Positions 1-13,440 of a stretch of DNA of 64,000 bases are shown piece after piece. Source of the stretch: Abelmoschus esculentus. Its lineage: Eukaryota; Streptophyta; Magnoliopsida; Malvales; Malvaceae. A model generated the notes under the pieces. It was given only the letters and a program-made list of their open reading frames with translations. It had not been told where the DNA came from and did no database searches. The position numbers and the translations under genes were made by a program. The stretch lies in NCBI GenBank assembly GCA_035048815.1, contig JAUCBN010000037.1, forward strand, positions 15,528,001 to 15,592,000. Reading direction: 5' to 3'. Positions within the stretch are counted from its first letter, which is position 1; each line of letters opens with the position of its first letter.

Positions 1-561
1 AATTTGTTGAATAATTAGTTTCCATTGAAGTTGACAATCCACCTGCTGGATGGTATTAAAATTTCATAATTATTAAAACAAAATCAAGTTGAATTTTTGT
101 TTTGGATGGGTTCTGCCGTCCAAAAAACAAGTTATTTTTGGATTTATATGATTGGTTAGATTGAAAATTCCCTTTTATTAGTATAATAAATACGGGTGTA
201 TTTGATTCGGTTTCAGTTTAATTTGGTAAGTTATTTTAGTAATAATCGATTTTCGGTTCGGTTAACCGCGGTTTTTGGTTTCTTTATATTAACGTTAATT
301 TATAAAAAAATTATATTTTATCTTGACAAAATAGCTTTATTTTATGACTTTTAAACATTAAATGATAAATATTTTAAGATATTTTTCATAAATATTTATT
401 TAAATATATTTTTTAAGTAAAAAATAAAAAATAAAAATATATTTATAGTATTTTAAGTATAAAAAATATATTTTTACTTTATAAAAATAATTAGAAATTA
501 ATTAAAAAATCAAATTCAATTTGATTCGGTTAACCACGGTTCGTAAATTTATGAACCATAA

Positions 562-2711
562 TGTAACACCCGACCCGGATGTCACATTGGGCCTTCGGCC
601 CAAAACCTCTATTCCAAAATTTCTTTTCAAAGCCCATCAAATAAAATCAAATTCAAAGCTAAATACGATTCATAAAATCCATTTAAGTTAAAACGCAAGT
701 CCAAAATAGTATAAAGTAATCGGAGCACCAAAATATTACAAACCATTAAAACATTCGACCCAAATTAAAATAAACAGAGTTACATTACATAGGGTTCGAC
801 ATAATACAAGCCCACTAAATCTAATACATGTACTCTGACAACACGGTCGATGCTGAAATCCGAACCTTGATGGTGCTCCACGAACCGGCTTCACCTAACC
901 TACGTACGAAAACATATTTCGAACGCTGAGCTACGAAAGCTCAGTGGGTACGTCGAACTCGGCCAACATCATGCATATCATAAACAATAAAACGTAACAT
1001 ATAAATATCGTGCATGATATGATGATCTAACATGCTTGCCTACCACATGGCATAAACAATGTATAATATCGCACACAGCATATACATGTCACATCACAAA
1101 ATAACACACAAGAGTGAGGCCCGCGTCCACACAACATAGGGATCCTACACTCAGGATTAAGGCCGCCCTCAAATCCTATGCCCGGAATGTTACATTGGAC
1201 ATCTTCGAACGAGGCCGCACAACGTTCGGAAAGGGGTGGAGGCCGCCCAACCAACCCCATGCTCGGAATGTACATCGAACATCTTCGAGTGAGGTCGCCC
1301 AACACTCGGAATAAAAGTCTTCAAAACATCATCCGGCATGTTACATCGGATGGCCTTCGACGTGTTGCAACACTTATGGATATCCGGATTTCCATCAAAC
1401 AAGGACTCGATACACACACGATCCACCTAAGATCCTCACAACAAAACATATCAAGACTTAACATAATTTAGTCATTCAGGGTTTAATACGTCAATCTTGT
1501 GTTAACCATTCATTTCATTAATTATAAGATTCATTGTAACCTTTAATTATATTATCGAACCTCAACAATACCCATCTTGTCAAGTTTTCGCAGGGGTATC
1601 GATACCCTTATATGGGGTATCGAACCACCCTACCTCGATACCTACCCAAAGAAGGCATCGAACTATGGGTATCGATACTAGTATCGATACCGTTTGACCA
1701 TTTCCAAAGTCAACAAAAGGGGACCCTCCAGTATCGATACCGGTATCGATGCCATTATGCCACTGGAGGTCCAGGTATCGAACCATGGTTCAATACACCT
1801 AGCCCCTTAGCCTATTTCCACTCATGGGTATCGATACCGGTAGCCCGTGTATCCATACCCCTGCACGAAATGCAGGTATGCACTTAAAAAATTTCTAGGA
1901 ATTCATTCCAAACTAAATCTAATCAATCCTATAGTATTCCCACTAGTTCCTAGAGATGTTTAGGACGTTTTAACACCAATTTTCAGCCATTTAACTTACT
2001 AACACAATTTCCACCATTAAAGCATACCAAGCTCAAACCAAGCATACGTACATTATATCTACATGGATGCTTTCTACCATGAAATGCATAATGATTAGAA
2101 GAGTTGGGAGTACCAACCTCTTGCAGGCAACAACAAAAACGACCCTTTTCTTCCTCTTCAAGCTTTCCCTCTTCCCAAGCTTAATGATGGCCCACAAGCC
2201 TCTTTCTCTACAAGAGAAGGATGAACAACGATTAAGAACGGTTTGGGGGATGATTTCTAAAGCTTAAAACACTAAAAGACTCAGATTTAAGCTTCTAAAA
2301 ACTCAAACCCGAACTCACCCTTAAACCCCTACTAAAACCCTTTTTTCCACCAACCAAACACTTACTCACCTTGCTTTGTAGATCTCCTTGAGCTTAGAAA
2401 CCTTCCTTCTTTCTCTAAAACGAGATTTCTAAACAAACTCTCAAAGATCTCACCTTTAACACTTCTCTTCTCACAAAGATAATGAAGGGAGGGTGTAAGA
2501 AAAAAAAGGAATGAGGTCACCCTCTGCAGAGAAATAACACCCCCTAACCTCTCTTGTCTTCACATTTAGACATTTACAAAAATGTCCCTCCAAACCAAGC
2601 CCAACAACCTAAGGCCCACAAGGCCCAAACTACTCAAACCCGGAACCCAAAACCAAGGCCCAAACCTCTCGGGTTAACTCGACACTCGGATCCGAAATCC
2701 GGGTCGTTACA
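562..2711 (+). mobile_element. Solo LTR copy 1 (LTR retrotransposon, probably Ty3/gypsy)
   Basis: A 2150-bp unit starting TGTAACACCCGACCC and ending CCGGGTCGTTACA (5'-TG...CA-3'), flanked by a perfect 5-bp target duplication CATAA (557-561, 2712-2716). No gag-pol lies between, so it is a solo LTR left by recombination between two LTRs. It is closely similar to copy 3 (51143-53303) and, inverted, related to copy 2 (36947-39117). Inside are imperfect tandem units around 1160-1310 (GCCGCCC and ATCTTCGA motifs) and a cluster of GTATCGATAC palindromes at 1590-1860. Ty3/gypsy assignment is inferred from the end sequences only. Strand is by LTR end convention; the direction of transcription was not shown. 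Confidence 0.9.
1590..1865. repeat. Cluster of GTATCGATAC palindromes in LTR copy 1
   Basis: About ten copies of the palindromic motif GTATCGATAC or close variants lie within 275 bp, for example GGGTATCGATACCC near 1594-1607, interleaved with GGTATCGAACC. The same arrangement is in LTR copies 2 and 3. Confidence 0.8.
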
Positions 2712-2776
2712 CATAATACCTCGGTTCGGTTTGATTTTCGATTTTCCAATTAACCATGCCTAGCCCTAATAATAAA

Positions 2777-3195
2777 TTTTAATTTTTAAAATATTGTATT
2801 TGGTATAATATCTAAAAGTTGGAATTAACTAAATCTGACTATAAATATTATTTTTTCAAAAAATTCATAAAAATATTAAAAGTCAAAACCTCGTGAACCA
2901 ACCTTTAAAGATATTTTGATAATTTATTATTTAAACTGGATTAAGATGAATCTAACTTTTAAAATACTATAATAAATATATTAAATCAAAAATAAAATTA
3001 AAAAAACATACTTTAAAGAAAAAAATAAACTCTATACAATATTTCTAAAATTTCTCCCATCTTTCCTTTTTACATGTTGATTAATTTTAATAAATAATTA
3101 TTTAAAAGTTATAATTTAATTGAACTGATGATACGAAAATAAAAAAATAAAAAACGAAAAAGGCACATGTTTTCAAGTGTATTATTTTTTTAATT
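2777..3195. other. AT-rich spacer without gene
   Basis: Only short AT-rich runs; no reading frame with coding character and no clear repeat structure. Confidence 0.6.
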
Positions 3196-3199
3196 ATTT

Positions 3200-3345
3200 T
3201 TAATAATTATTTTGATTACAGTAATATCTGTTTTAGAATATATTCTCGATTATTGAAGATTGATCGCTCGATCACTATACTAATATTATTGATGTTCGAA
3301 TCTGTGATTTTTAGGAATAATCATTTTTTTAATACCGCTAGGACT
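3200..3345 (-). repeat. Degenerate SINE copy
   Basis: Shares the order of motifs of the better SINE at 12961-13126 (CAGTAATATCTGTT, GATTGATCG, TGTTCGAATCTGTGAT, TTAGGAATAATC), in the same orientation, but is more diverged and lacks a recognisable box A. Confidence 0.5.
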
Positions 3346-3349
3346 AAAT

Positions 3350-5657
3350 AACTCGTGTTTTTCAATTGTATTATTAGCTTAAGATGGGGCCAAATGGGAT
3401 GTGATTTTTAACTAGATAAATATTTTAATTAATCTAGATTAATTTATATTATATATTTTATTTTAATAAATAATTTTTTAGTAATTTTTTATATATATAA
3501 AATCTCAATTTAAAATATACTTAAATAATATTAAATTAATTATTATTTGAATTAACTCCGTTGATAACAAGATTGCTTCTATCGTTTATTTGAATTAAGA
3601 CACTAATTTGTTGTAATAATATAGCAGGCCTTCAAAGGGGCGGCCCAAGTTCACCAACCGGTTTGTGCTATGACGACGTGGCTTATTTTTATTGGTTGTC
3701 GTTGGATTCTTGGGTAAACAAATGGGTTTTGATTGGGTCGTTTCCGGATTTGAATTTTTCTGGGTCTATGCTCTTTCAATTTTGAGTTATTTTTCCAGGA
3801 TTTAAACCGGTTCGGGTTAGAAAAAATATATATGGATTAAAAAGGGGTAAACTACAACAAAGATCGTTCTAGTTATAACTATATTTGTGTCACCTAATTA
3901 TTAAAAAGTTACATTTAAATCACTCATTTATAGATAAAATTTCATTTGAATCACCTAATTATTAAATATTATATTTAAGTCACTCAATTATGGGTAAATA
4001 TAAGTAAATCCAATTCTTATAAGATCCAATCTTTTATAACCAAACACACCGTCGTGTTATTCTGAGTTTGTTTCTCTCAGACAACTGCAACTGCAAGTGG
4101 GACAACTTATCTTCAATAATATATGTACATAGCCAGGAAGATCAATCAAATCCAATAATACAGATTACAGACACAGAAAATCCCTTGAATCCAAAGGTTA
4201 GGAGTGTGTAGTCCAAAATAAATATAAACTTTGATGAAGATAGATAATATATTATAAAGTGATTTAATAAAGAGATAAAGGATAAAGATGATCGAATAAA
4301 GATTAATGATAAAATATACCTCTCACAAATGGAATAGAAAACTATCGATTAACTGACGATAAATAACTTAAAATAGTTCGAAAGAATGTCACATTATAAA
4401 AAAAATAATTTTTTAAGATTAAATTTTTTATTACTGTGTCATTTTGTAAAGTCAACGCAATTGTCTATATGGTACTTGTTATGTTAACGTGCACATTTAT
4501 ATAGATTTGTAATGTTATTTTTAGTAATTTAATGTTAGTTGACTAGCATTTTTTATCGGGAAGAGGCACAGGATGACAAAATAACATGTTGGATCCGAAC
4601 AATCGGCCCGATAAAGACGTGTTTTTTTAATTAAAAACTTGGGTTTGGGTCGGGTCGAGTTACTGGAAAAATTAAGTCAGGATGGAAAGATTACTTTAGG
4701 GTGAAAATTCCATGATCTGATCTCATTCGATATATTTATACATATTTATAATATTTTTAAATATTATATTTAATATTTTATTATTTTTTATAAGTTAGGT
4801 CAAAGTTTTAATTAAAATATCAAGATCGAGATCAGATTATTTTATCAGATAGGGTCGAGTCAAGGTTAATAATTTAAATTTTAGGCCAACCGAGTTAACT
4901 AAGAGTTTTTATTAAAATATCAAGGTCACGATCGAATTATATTATTATCAAGTAGGTTAAGTTAAGGTTAATGACTTAAATTTTAGGTCGATCTGAGATG
5001 AATAATTTAAATTTTTAGATTGAATCAGAAAAACCAAAAATCTATACTCACCATCCTATTAAGTGTTAACATCATTAAAATTAAAATATTTTTAAAATAT
5101 AAAATTCACTAAAATTTTAGAGATATTTTTTAATATTATACCTAAAAATAATATATAAAGATTATGACAATCATTTGAAATATTGTCGCTATCTTTATTT
5201 ATAAATTTCAAAATTTAAAACCTTATAATTATATAATAAAATCTAAATTCATTAACATGTTAAACGTTACAATATCTTCTCCCCTTGACAAATCTAAGGA
5301 CCACGTGGACGGTCTTGATCACATCTACTAGAATATCAATGGCTACATCTTGTCTCCTACATCAACATTAATAAAATATCATTGTAATTGGCCCACATAG
5401 ATTCATATTGTTAGAATAAAATTTGTCTGGTTTTTTATGTTCTTTTATAGAATTTAACAAAGATTTTATATCATATATATTAAAAATTATTTTTATTATT
5501 TTATCAATTATTTTTGTTTTATTAATAGTACACGTGAAATAAAATTATTAACGAGACAAAAAAAATCATGATATTATCTTTTTACTACTCATTTTCACGA
5601 GAACCTCTCCAAATATTTTATACTCTCGTGGACGATCTTTATTTGTTTCCGTGATTT
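3350..5657. other. AT-rich spacer without gene
   Basis: No convincing coding region. Around 3845-4005 there is a repetitive block with the phrase TCACCTAATTATTAAA repeated twice and GGGTAAA ends in opposite orientation, which looks like an old MITE. The rest is low-complexity AT-rich DNA. Confidence 0.55.
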
Positions 5658-5665
5658 ATATATAT

Positions 5666-6301
5666 TGGGGGTGTTCAATCGTTCGGTTCGGTTAATCGAT
5701 CGAACCGAGTTTTCAAAATTTTATTAACCATTTTTTTGTATGGTTAACCGAATTGAAATTTTTCGAAAATTTTTAACCGAACCGAAAAAAGTTCGGTTAA
5801 TCCGATCGATTAATTCGGTTAACCGAATTTTTTAAAAAAAATTGGATAAATTACACAAACGGTCACTAAACTATGTTAAAATAATTTTTAGGCATTGGAC
5901 TTTCAAAAGTTATAAAAAATCATTAGACTTATCAAATTATTATATTGATTCATCGTACGTTATAAATTATTGATAAATATTAAAAATTTTAATGATTATT
6001 TTTTAATTTAATAAATTTAATTATTATTTTATGTTAATTTTATAAAGTTAATTGACCATTTTATAATTTTTAAAAGTTTAATGACCAAAAATAAATATAT
6101 AAAAAATATATAATATAGAATATATAAAAAGTTCGGTTAATTTGGTTAATTAACCGATTTCGAACCGAATTAATCGATAACTGAAGTTTAAAAAAATCAT
6201 TAATCGTTAACCGATTCAATCTAAAATTAACCGACCGATTAACCTAGTAAAATTTAAGTTCGATCGGTTAATTCGGTTAACCAAAATTTTGAACACCCCT
6301 A
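5666..6301. mobile_element. hAT-like nonautonomous element
   Basis: A 636-bp element with inverted ends TGGGGGTGTTC at the left and GAACACCCCTA at the right, and flanks ATATATAT on both sides (5658-5665, 6302-6309), an 8-bp duplication that is AT-repetitive and so weak evidence by itself. Subterminal sequence is rich in CGGTTAA / TTAACCG on both sides, making a long imperfect inverted repeat. It has no coding capacity. Confidence 0.75.
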
Positions 6302-6309
6302 ATATATAT

Positions 6310-8430
6310 TTAAATTTTTAATTCAAATAAACTTAGTCAAAAATATTAATATATAATAATTTTAGTAAAACAGAAAAGATATATAACATATAAAAAAGTC
6401 AATTTTTAAGTATATAATGAAAAGTAATATTTATTATTATTTAAAATAAAAGTATATTATATATAATATATTTTATTTTAAATATTAATAAATATAATAT
6501 TTTTATTATAAGGTTAAAAATAGACGATTCTAGTGACTCCAAATAATAAAACAAACACATCGTCTAATCACTAACGATTATGTGGCAAAATTAGGTCGAT
6601 TCAAATTTTTGGATTTTTTAGGCGATAAGGTTGAGGATATTCCCATCAATGTTATAATTGAGACATAATTTGACTTAATAGAAATATTTTATATAAAAAT
6701 ATTGTTTTTGAAATTTATTTTAGAAAAGATATTAATGAAATGATAAACAATTTTATATGAATTTATTAGTAACATTTTAAAATTTTATTTAAAGATATAT
6801 AAGAATTTTATAATAATATTAATTATAATTTAAAAAATGTTTTTTTATATATATTTCATATATTTTTTTGATTGATTATATATCATAATTCGAATTAGAT
6901 ATTAAATTAAATTCAATTATCAAATATATACTCACTACGTAGTAAATATAAATATTTATGAGGTGATAAATATAATTTTTAATATAGTTAATCTTAATGG
7001 AGTGATTAATTAAATAATATTACAAATTGATTATTGGGTTTATTTATTACCGAGGCTTAAGAGTGATTCTTAAAACTCTTGAAAAAATAATTAATCCTTT
7101 TTTATTTAATAAAAATAATTTTTGAATAAAATTTTGAGTTAATTAAGTTATCAAATCAAGGAAATGAACGAGTTAAATATAGGCTTAACACTTAAATAAA
7201 TGATTAAATTATATTTTTTATATAAATATTTTAATTATATTTTTTTAGTTAAATAAATATCTAACGTTGTATTTCGTGATTTATTTAATTTTCTTGTCAA
7301 CGATCGTTAAAAAAATTTAATCATCAAATCAAAGCATGACAGGATATTTTTTATATCTTTAATTTTTTTAATTTTTTTTAAAAAAATTTAAAATTTTTAA
7401 TTTCTTTCGATCGAACGTTAAAGTCACATCTTTTTTACCGTCTGTCGACCTCACAAGTTAGTGGTTCATCGTCTAAAGCATTATGCACTTAAATATCTCA
7501 CATTTATCATCCTTTATTCATCAATGAAAACCAATCAATCTCTTTTTTCTTCATTATTAAGTGTTTTTTTTTCATTATTAGGTGTTTTATCGTTTTTTTA
7601 CGACGATACAATATTGTTTTCAATAACGAGGGTTCAATAAAGATAATAGTGACCGATGGCGATTGAATTTATGATCTAAGTAAAAGAATTTAAGAAGACA
7701 GGGTCAGCGTAATTTTTTTTAAAATTAAAGATGATTTGATTAATTAATTAATGTTATTTTATTATTTTATTTTTCTAGTTTTTGGATTTTAATTATAAAA
7801 AAATATTGATCAAGTTATAGCTTTGAATTTTATTGAATAAAAAATAACATTCATTGTAAATATTTTTAAATGAATCACAAAATAAAATATAATTTAAATA
7901 TTTATTTAATCGTTAAACATTAAATCTATTAACTAATTTATATTATTAAAATAATTTTTAAGAAATATTTCAAAATTAATGATCAACCGACAAAATAAAA
8001 ATGGCTCTCTCCCATCTGCATTAAAAACACGAGAGGATAAATAGGACGACAATGACATTGGTTGGTACTGTCACTGCCAGCTCACTGGACCCCAAGAAAA
8101 TAGGAGTATTTAATTTATTTTTGTCGGGAGAAAAGGGGTCTTCACACCTTATATTTATAATTTACATAACCATGGATTTAATGACGTAATTTTTACTTAA
8201 ATATATTTTTAGGGTAGACAAAATATAATAATTTATGTTTTTTTTTAAATATAAATACGATATATAATACTACTTATTCATAATTTTTTAAATATGTTGA
8301 TTAATTATATATCATAACCATTGATTAATTATATATTATCTTACATATATTATCTAAATTATATATTATATTTAATAAAAAATATTTTTTTCAGTATATT
8401 TTTTTCGTTTAAATTTTATTTTGAGGTTCT
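6310..8430. other. AT-rich spacer without gene
   Basis: Long AT-rich intergenic stretch with no coding region or bounded repeat that I could recognise. Confidence 0.6.
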
Positions 8431-8449
8431 ATAAAAATACATGAACCCT

Positions 8450-9173
8450 ACTTTTAGTTATATGGTATCTTCAAAATAAAAAATTCAAACCTTAGTGGCT
8501 CTCTCTTTTCTTCAATTTTTTTTTTTAATCGTTTTTCACTTTGATCTATCTCTTTGATCGGTGGTCGACAATCAATTCTCGTATTGGTTGTCGACTACCG
8601 GATCTATAAATCTATTGTTTTTATGTTCAATTTTAATAAGAATCTTTGTTTTTATAGTACGTTTTTTTGTCCTTGTGACACGTTTTCTTCTGTCTTTGTG
8701 ACATGTTTTCATTTTGTGGTTTGATTCATCTGTTCTTGTGGCACGTTGCAGTATACCCTAGCGATCGATTGATGTTTGCCAATGGTTTGATTTATCTGCT
8801 CTTGTGGTTTGATTCAATCGGCGCTAGTTTCTGATTTATATTTTTTTAGTGATCTTTCGAAAAGTTATATCCCCACTCCGTTTGATGGTTGTTTACCGAT
8901 GAAATCAGTCTTGGGTAGTGATGCTTTTTACATGACAGTTTGGATCGTGTACAACTCCTTCTTTCTTCTTTATGTGTCTCGTTTGGACAGAGACAAAGAG
9001 ATTCAAAATGTTTCTGAATTTTATTGGTACGTTTAATTTCATAAGAATTTTATTTTCTATGTTTTTTGGGTTGTAAAATGTTTGGATTGTTTAATCCAAT
9101 TTTTTACTTCTCGAAGGGGATGTAATTATAATTTTTATGGATTTAATAAAAATTCAGTAGTATTTGTCAAAAA
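8450..9173 (+). mobile_element. Retroposon with poly(A) tail and long target duplication
   Basis: Flanked by a long direct repeat ATACATGAACCCT preceded by A residues (8433-8449 and about 9174-9189) and ending in an A-run directly before the right repeat. This is the signature of target-primed reverse transcription (LINE, SINE or processed transcript). The roughly 720-bp body holds a 75-codon open frame at 8809-9036 with no recognisable domain, so the source could be a 5'-truncated LINE or a retroposed transcript. A diverged relative appears at about 47810-48310. Confidence 0.7.
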
Positions 9174-9189
9174 AAAATACATGAACCCT

Positions 9190-9221
9190 TATAATAATAA
9201 TATAATAATAATAATAATAAT
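9190..9221. repeat. AAT/ATA microsatellite
   Basis: Run of TAA/ATA triplets immediately after the retroposon's right target repeat. Confidence 0.85.
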
Positions 9222-9224
9222 CAT

Positions 9225-12200
9225 TTAGGAGGGTTTTATAATAAGTGTAGATAAATTGGTATAATGTGGGTTAATAGCACCAATCTCTCACTCATTTTAT
9301 AAATTGCTTCTCAAACTTCAAAATATTTTAATTAAATCCTTGAAGTATCAATGTTTTACTATTATAATCCATTAAATGTCAATTTAGATTTTACGAGATA
9401 TTATATTAAACACGTGGATCAAAATGCAAACATTTGCATACTTAAAGACACAAAAAAGACATTATTAAAAATTAATAGAATTATTTTGTCATACATCATG
9501 TCAAAATCGATTATCGTGACAATATATATGTATTAGCAATTCGATGAAGTTCACGTATTCGGGATATGGTCTGTCTCATATTTGAGATATTTTTAACATC
9601 TAAACTAATGGACAAGACGTATAGAAAAATCCGATTGATACGATACTAATCTTTTATTCTTATTATAGAATATTTTTAAAGTTTGAAAACCAATTTAAAT
9701 GGAGGACTATGTTTGGGGTGTCAAGTTGTAATTAACCCTTAAATTTTTAATGAATATGGTTATGGAACCGGTGAACATAAACAATATTTTTTAAATATTA
9801 AAATGACTAATATAAATAATTATTTAAATTATATATTTTTAAATATTAAAATGACTAATATGGTTATGATCGTGATTTTTAAAATAATGACACCTAAAAC
9901 AAATATAATAAAACTTTAGACATCAAATCTGACCAAAATAAACTTTAGACACCAAAATAAAAATATATATATATATATAATTTAAATACTTAATTTTACG
10001 ATAAAGCCTAATTAAAATTTAAAAGTCATTAATAAGAATAAAACAAATAAAAGTCGGAGGATAAAATATAGAGCCCGTCGTTTTCTATGTAATAACACAA
10101 AAAAATTAAATTATAAACATTAATCTTAAATTTTAATTTTAGATTATAAATTTTAAATCTTAAAAATATATCTTATCTATAATTTTTAAACTATAAACTT
10201 TAATATTAAATATTTTAATACGAGAATATAAATAAAAATACCGAAAAGTATATAGGATTTATTCAAAATTTAGGACATTATTCCCCTGGCCTATTTTGTT
10301 TATTGTTTATCCCATCATGGTTTGTTCCTTTTTTTCAAATGTCGTTACCAGATTGGTCCGTTTTTCAATTTTTTCATAATTATTTCTTTTACGAGTCTCC
10401 ACAATTAAGGAAAAAATTATTATTCATGAAAATTACGTGTTCGAATATTAGTATTTATAATACAATGATTAAAGGGTTAATATCTAATGATTGAGAGTAT
10501 ATTTTAGAATAATTATTACCTGTAACAACTATAATTGATTTAAATTTTTTATGATATATTTATAGGAATGAGTCTAACATACTATAGGTATAAAATATAA
10601 AAATTCTAAATAAATCTTGAAAATAAAAAATTAACTGATAATTAAATTAAATCAGTCAAATGAAGTATTTTTAACCATCCAGGTCAACGTGAGTTGTCTT
10701 GTTAGATTTTACGTCCAATCCGAAGTTAAAATCAATGTCCGAACATGAAAATAAAATCGGTCAATTGTCTACTAAAAATAAAATAAAAAATAAAATCAAG
10801 AAAAAAAATAGATAATTTAACTCAATTCGAATACATTTGAAATAAATTAAATGTTTATACTTAATATTGTTAAATATACTAATAATTAGAAGAAATAGAT
10901 TTATAACAATTTTAAATATAGAAGAAAAAAAATTAATACAATGAAAATACATATGGTATTTTTAATAAAATAAATGTTATTTATTTATTCTATAAATTAT
11001 TATCATTATTATTGTATGTTATCATGTAACGCAATTCACATGTTAGAAGGATATTATTTTTAATCTTTCATTCAATTGATTTCATACTTCATAAGGATCT
11101 CGTTTATTTTATTTTTTGCAAAGCAAATGCTATTATTATTATTATTATTAATGATAAAATTTCAACGAAGGTATCTTACAAAATGACATACTATTATTAT
11201 GGAGAATAAAAGATCTATGTTGTACTGATCAGTGGGGTTCTGAACAGGATCCCCAAATTTTGATAAACTACATTCATTATGTTAATCTTGAAATTCATTG
11301 ACATTTTTTTGAAAAATGCTATTAAGAAAGATGAGTTATAATTGTTAAAACGTTATAATTATTTCTTAAATGTGATAATTGGTTAAAGAATGTTATTGAT
11401 TATTACTATTACTATTGTTTTAGTATAATTGGTGAGGTTTTGGACAGACGCAATAGAAACGATCGCACAAGTGCCCCTACAAAGGACATTTGCTTTTAAG
11501 GACTACAATTTTATAACTCGTGAATAATTATTTTTAAGGACCATATTTTAATAAATTACATAGGCCCAAAAATCTTTCAACCGCCTTGTACGATTATACA
11601 AATAAGAACGAAAAAGCATATTTTTTTTAGAATTACAGGTTCTGTAACTGTACGAAAAAATATAAAATAAATTTTATATTTAATAAATAAAAAATAAAAG
11701 TTATAAAAAATCATACGAGCATAACATCATATATACATATATAATTATAGCTGAATTATATGAATAAGATAAAATCTAAAAGTAAGAAAAATAAATAAAT
11801 AATCAATATATATAGTGAGATAAAAAACTGAAGAATATTTAAGTTGTACTCACAAAAAGATATAATATAATAAGATATCGGGTTAAAAAATAGATTTTTT
11901 TTCAGTAGGTGGGTTTTAAGCTAGTGTTCGATGAAGTGAATATAAAATATTATTGATTTTCGGTTGCGTTAAATATATAGATTATTCAAAGTTTTTATTT
12001 AAAAAATAAAATAATTAAAATTTAGATAAAAATTACGGAGTAGGTAGAAAGATGTTATATTGTATGTGATGACTTGAGAAGAAGACGTCATATGTGGATG
12101 ATATTCTCGATTTTTTAATATTTTTTATATAAATTTAAAAAGAGACAATTTCACATGCCTATAATGTTCCTTATTTATATTGTAAAATTAAAATTTAATT

Positions 12201-12955
12201 TAAAATTAAATTATTTTCAAAATTTCACTATGATATTTTGTGTTTATTAATGTCTCTAGTTTTGATTACTTGTTGTATAATTTTTATTTTTAGATGAAAT
12301 CAGTTTTGAACTTTTGAATTATAAATTATTTTAAAAAAATAAATTGAAAGTTTAATTTCATATTAATTAATGAAATAACTTAAAATTATTTTATATTAAT
12401 TAATATTTTTTAATTTCATTAAAAAGATGTTAATATTATATTGTTTAAAACTCATAAAATAAAGTAAACGTGACAAACTACTTTTTTTGTATCACTAAAA
12501 TTTCCCCTGGCAAAAGCAAAATGATTATACGGTGGAATATAGACTTTCACAGATCACTGTACAAAAATAAAAATCTTATACCTCTTAATCATACATTTTT
12601 ATATTTTATCTTAAAAAAATTTAAAATTTATAGTTAAATTTTAAATTTTAATTTTAATATTTTAAACTTTAAATCTTAAAAATTATATTGTACCTCTAAT
12701 TTTTTAACTTTAACTTTAACTCTTAACCTTAAACTCTATACTCGTTATTTTAATAAAGAACTATTATAAATGTTAAAATTCTAATAAAATTTACGGAAAA
12801 TCAAAATATCAATCAAGATTTAAATTGGATTATTATTTGATATACAGATACGTAAATCCATCATTCCTTAAGATATAGAAAAATGTGTTTAAAATATTAA
12901 AATTAAATTAAGTAAAAATCTCTTATCTTTTAATTATTTTTCCTTCCATATTTTC
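9225..12955. other. AT-rich spacer without gene
   Basis: No credible gene. A weak plus-strand SINE-like remnant (ACGTGTTCGAATATTAG motif) lies around 10385-10545, and a strongly decayed relative of the telomere-like MITE family around 12585-12770 (repeated TTTTAAA/CTTAAAC words). Confidence 0.55.
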
Positions 12956-12960
12956 TAGTA

Positions 12961-13126
12961 TTTTTTTTGATCTAGCTAAGTAATTACAGTAGTATCTGTT
13001 CTACAAGATAATCTCAACCATTTGATATTGATCGTTCAATCACTTTACTGCAATTACTGGTGCTCGAACCCGTGATCTCTAGGAACAACAACCGTTCCGT
13101 TAACTACTTGGGCTAGAAGGCTCATG
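12961..13126 (-). mobile_element. tRNA-derived SINE
   Basis: Read on the minus strand, this unit has an RNA polymerase III type box A (TAGCCCAAGTAGTTAACGG, 13097-13115) followed by a box B (GGTTCGAGCACC, 13059-13070) and ends in an A8 tail (T8 on the plus strand, 12961-12968). The order, spacing and tail are those of a tRNA-related SINE. Related, more decayed copies lie at 3200-3345 and 57070-57205, and weakly at 10385-10545. I did not find a clean target duplication. Confidence 0.75.
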
Positions 13127-13134
13127 CTTCAAGT

Positions 13135-13325
13135 AAAAATTCTTAAAAATTGATTTTTAAATCCTGACTCTAATTTTCTATATCCTAAACCTAAAAAAAT
13201 ACAGTTTATTCATAATTCTTTAAATCCTAACTACAATCTCTAATTTTAAACCACTAATTTAAAATAAAATACCAGAAAAATAATAAAAACATGATTTTCA
13301 CCTAATTAAACCCTAAAAAAATCCA
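13135..13325. repeat. Degenerate telomere-like MITE remnant
   Basis: Contains the family words ATCCTAAACCTAAAAAAAT and AACCCTAAA but lacks intact terminal inverted repeats. It ends about 230 bp upstream of the first lipase gene. Confidence 0.45.
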
Positions 13326-13440
13326 ATGGGTACATAATCACATGTGAAAAAGAAATTATTAACCCTTTACAATTATTTCATTGCATGTCTTTTGTCAATC
13401 CCCTACCCCACTCTGAGCCTATCTCCATGATTTTCTTGCC

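Larger units (their letters stand above)
191..2768. mobile_element. hAT-like nonautonomous element interrupted by solo LTR
   Basis: AT-rich element with a left end TACGGGTGTATTTG and a right end ...CATGCCTAGCCCTA, containing CGGTTCGGTTAACC-type motifs on both sides. It is flanked by a perfect 8-bp duplication ATAATAAA (183-190 and 2769-2776), the size expected for hAT transposons, although the duplication is low complexity. A 2150-bp LTR plus its 5-bp target duplication sits inside, so the element itself is only about 423 bp and cannot encode a transposase. It belongs with the other GGGGTG-ended elements of this window. Confidence 0.65.

Noticed and set aside
1027..1887. Open frames inside LTR copy 1 (and the like at 51670-52382 and 37657-38081)
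   Set aside because: They lie on both strands, follow LTR repeats, lack domains and differ between LTR copies.
8809..9036. 75-codon frame as a gene
   Set aside because: Lies inside a retroposed unit, with no domain, and its sister copy at 47.8 kb does not keep the frame.
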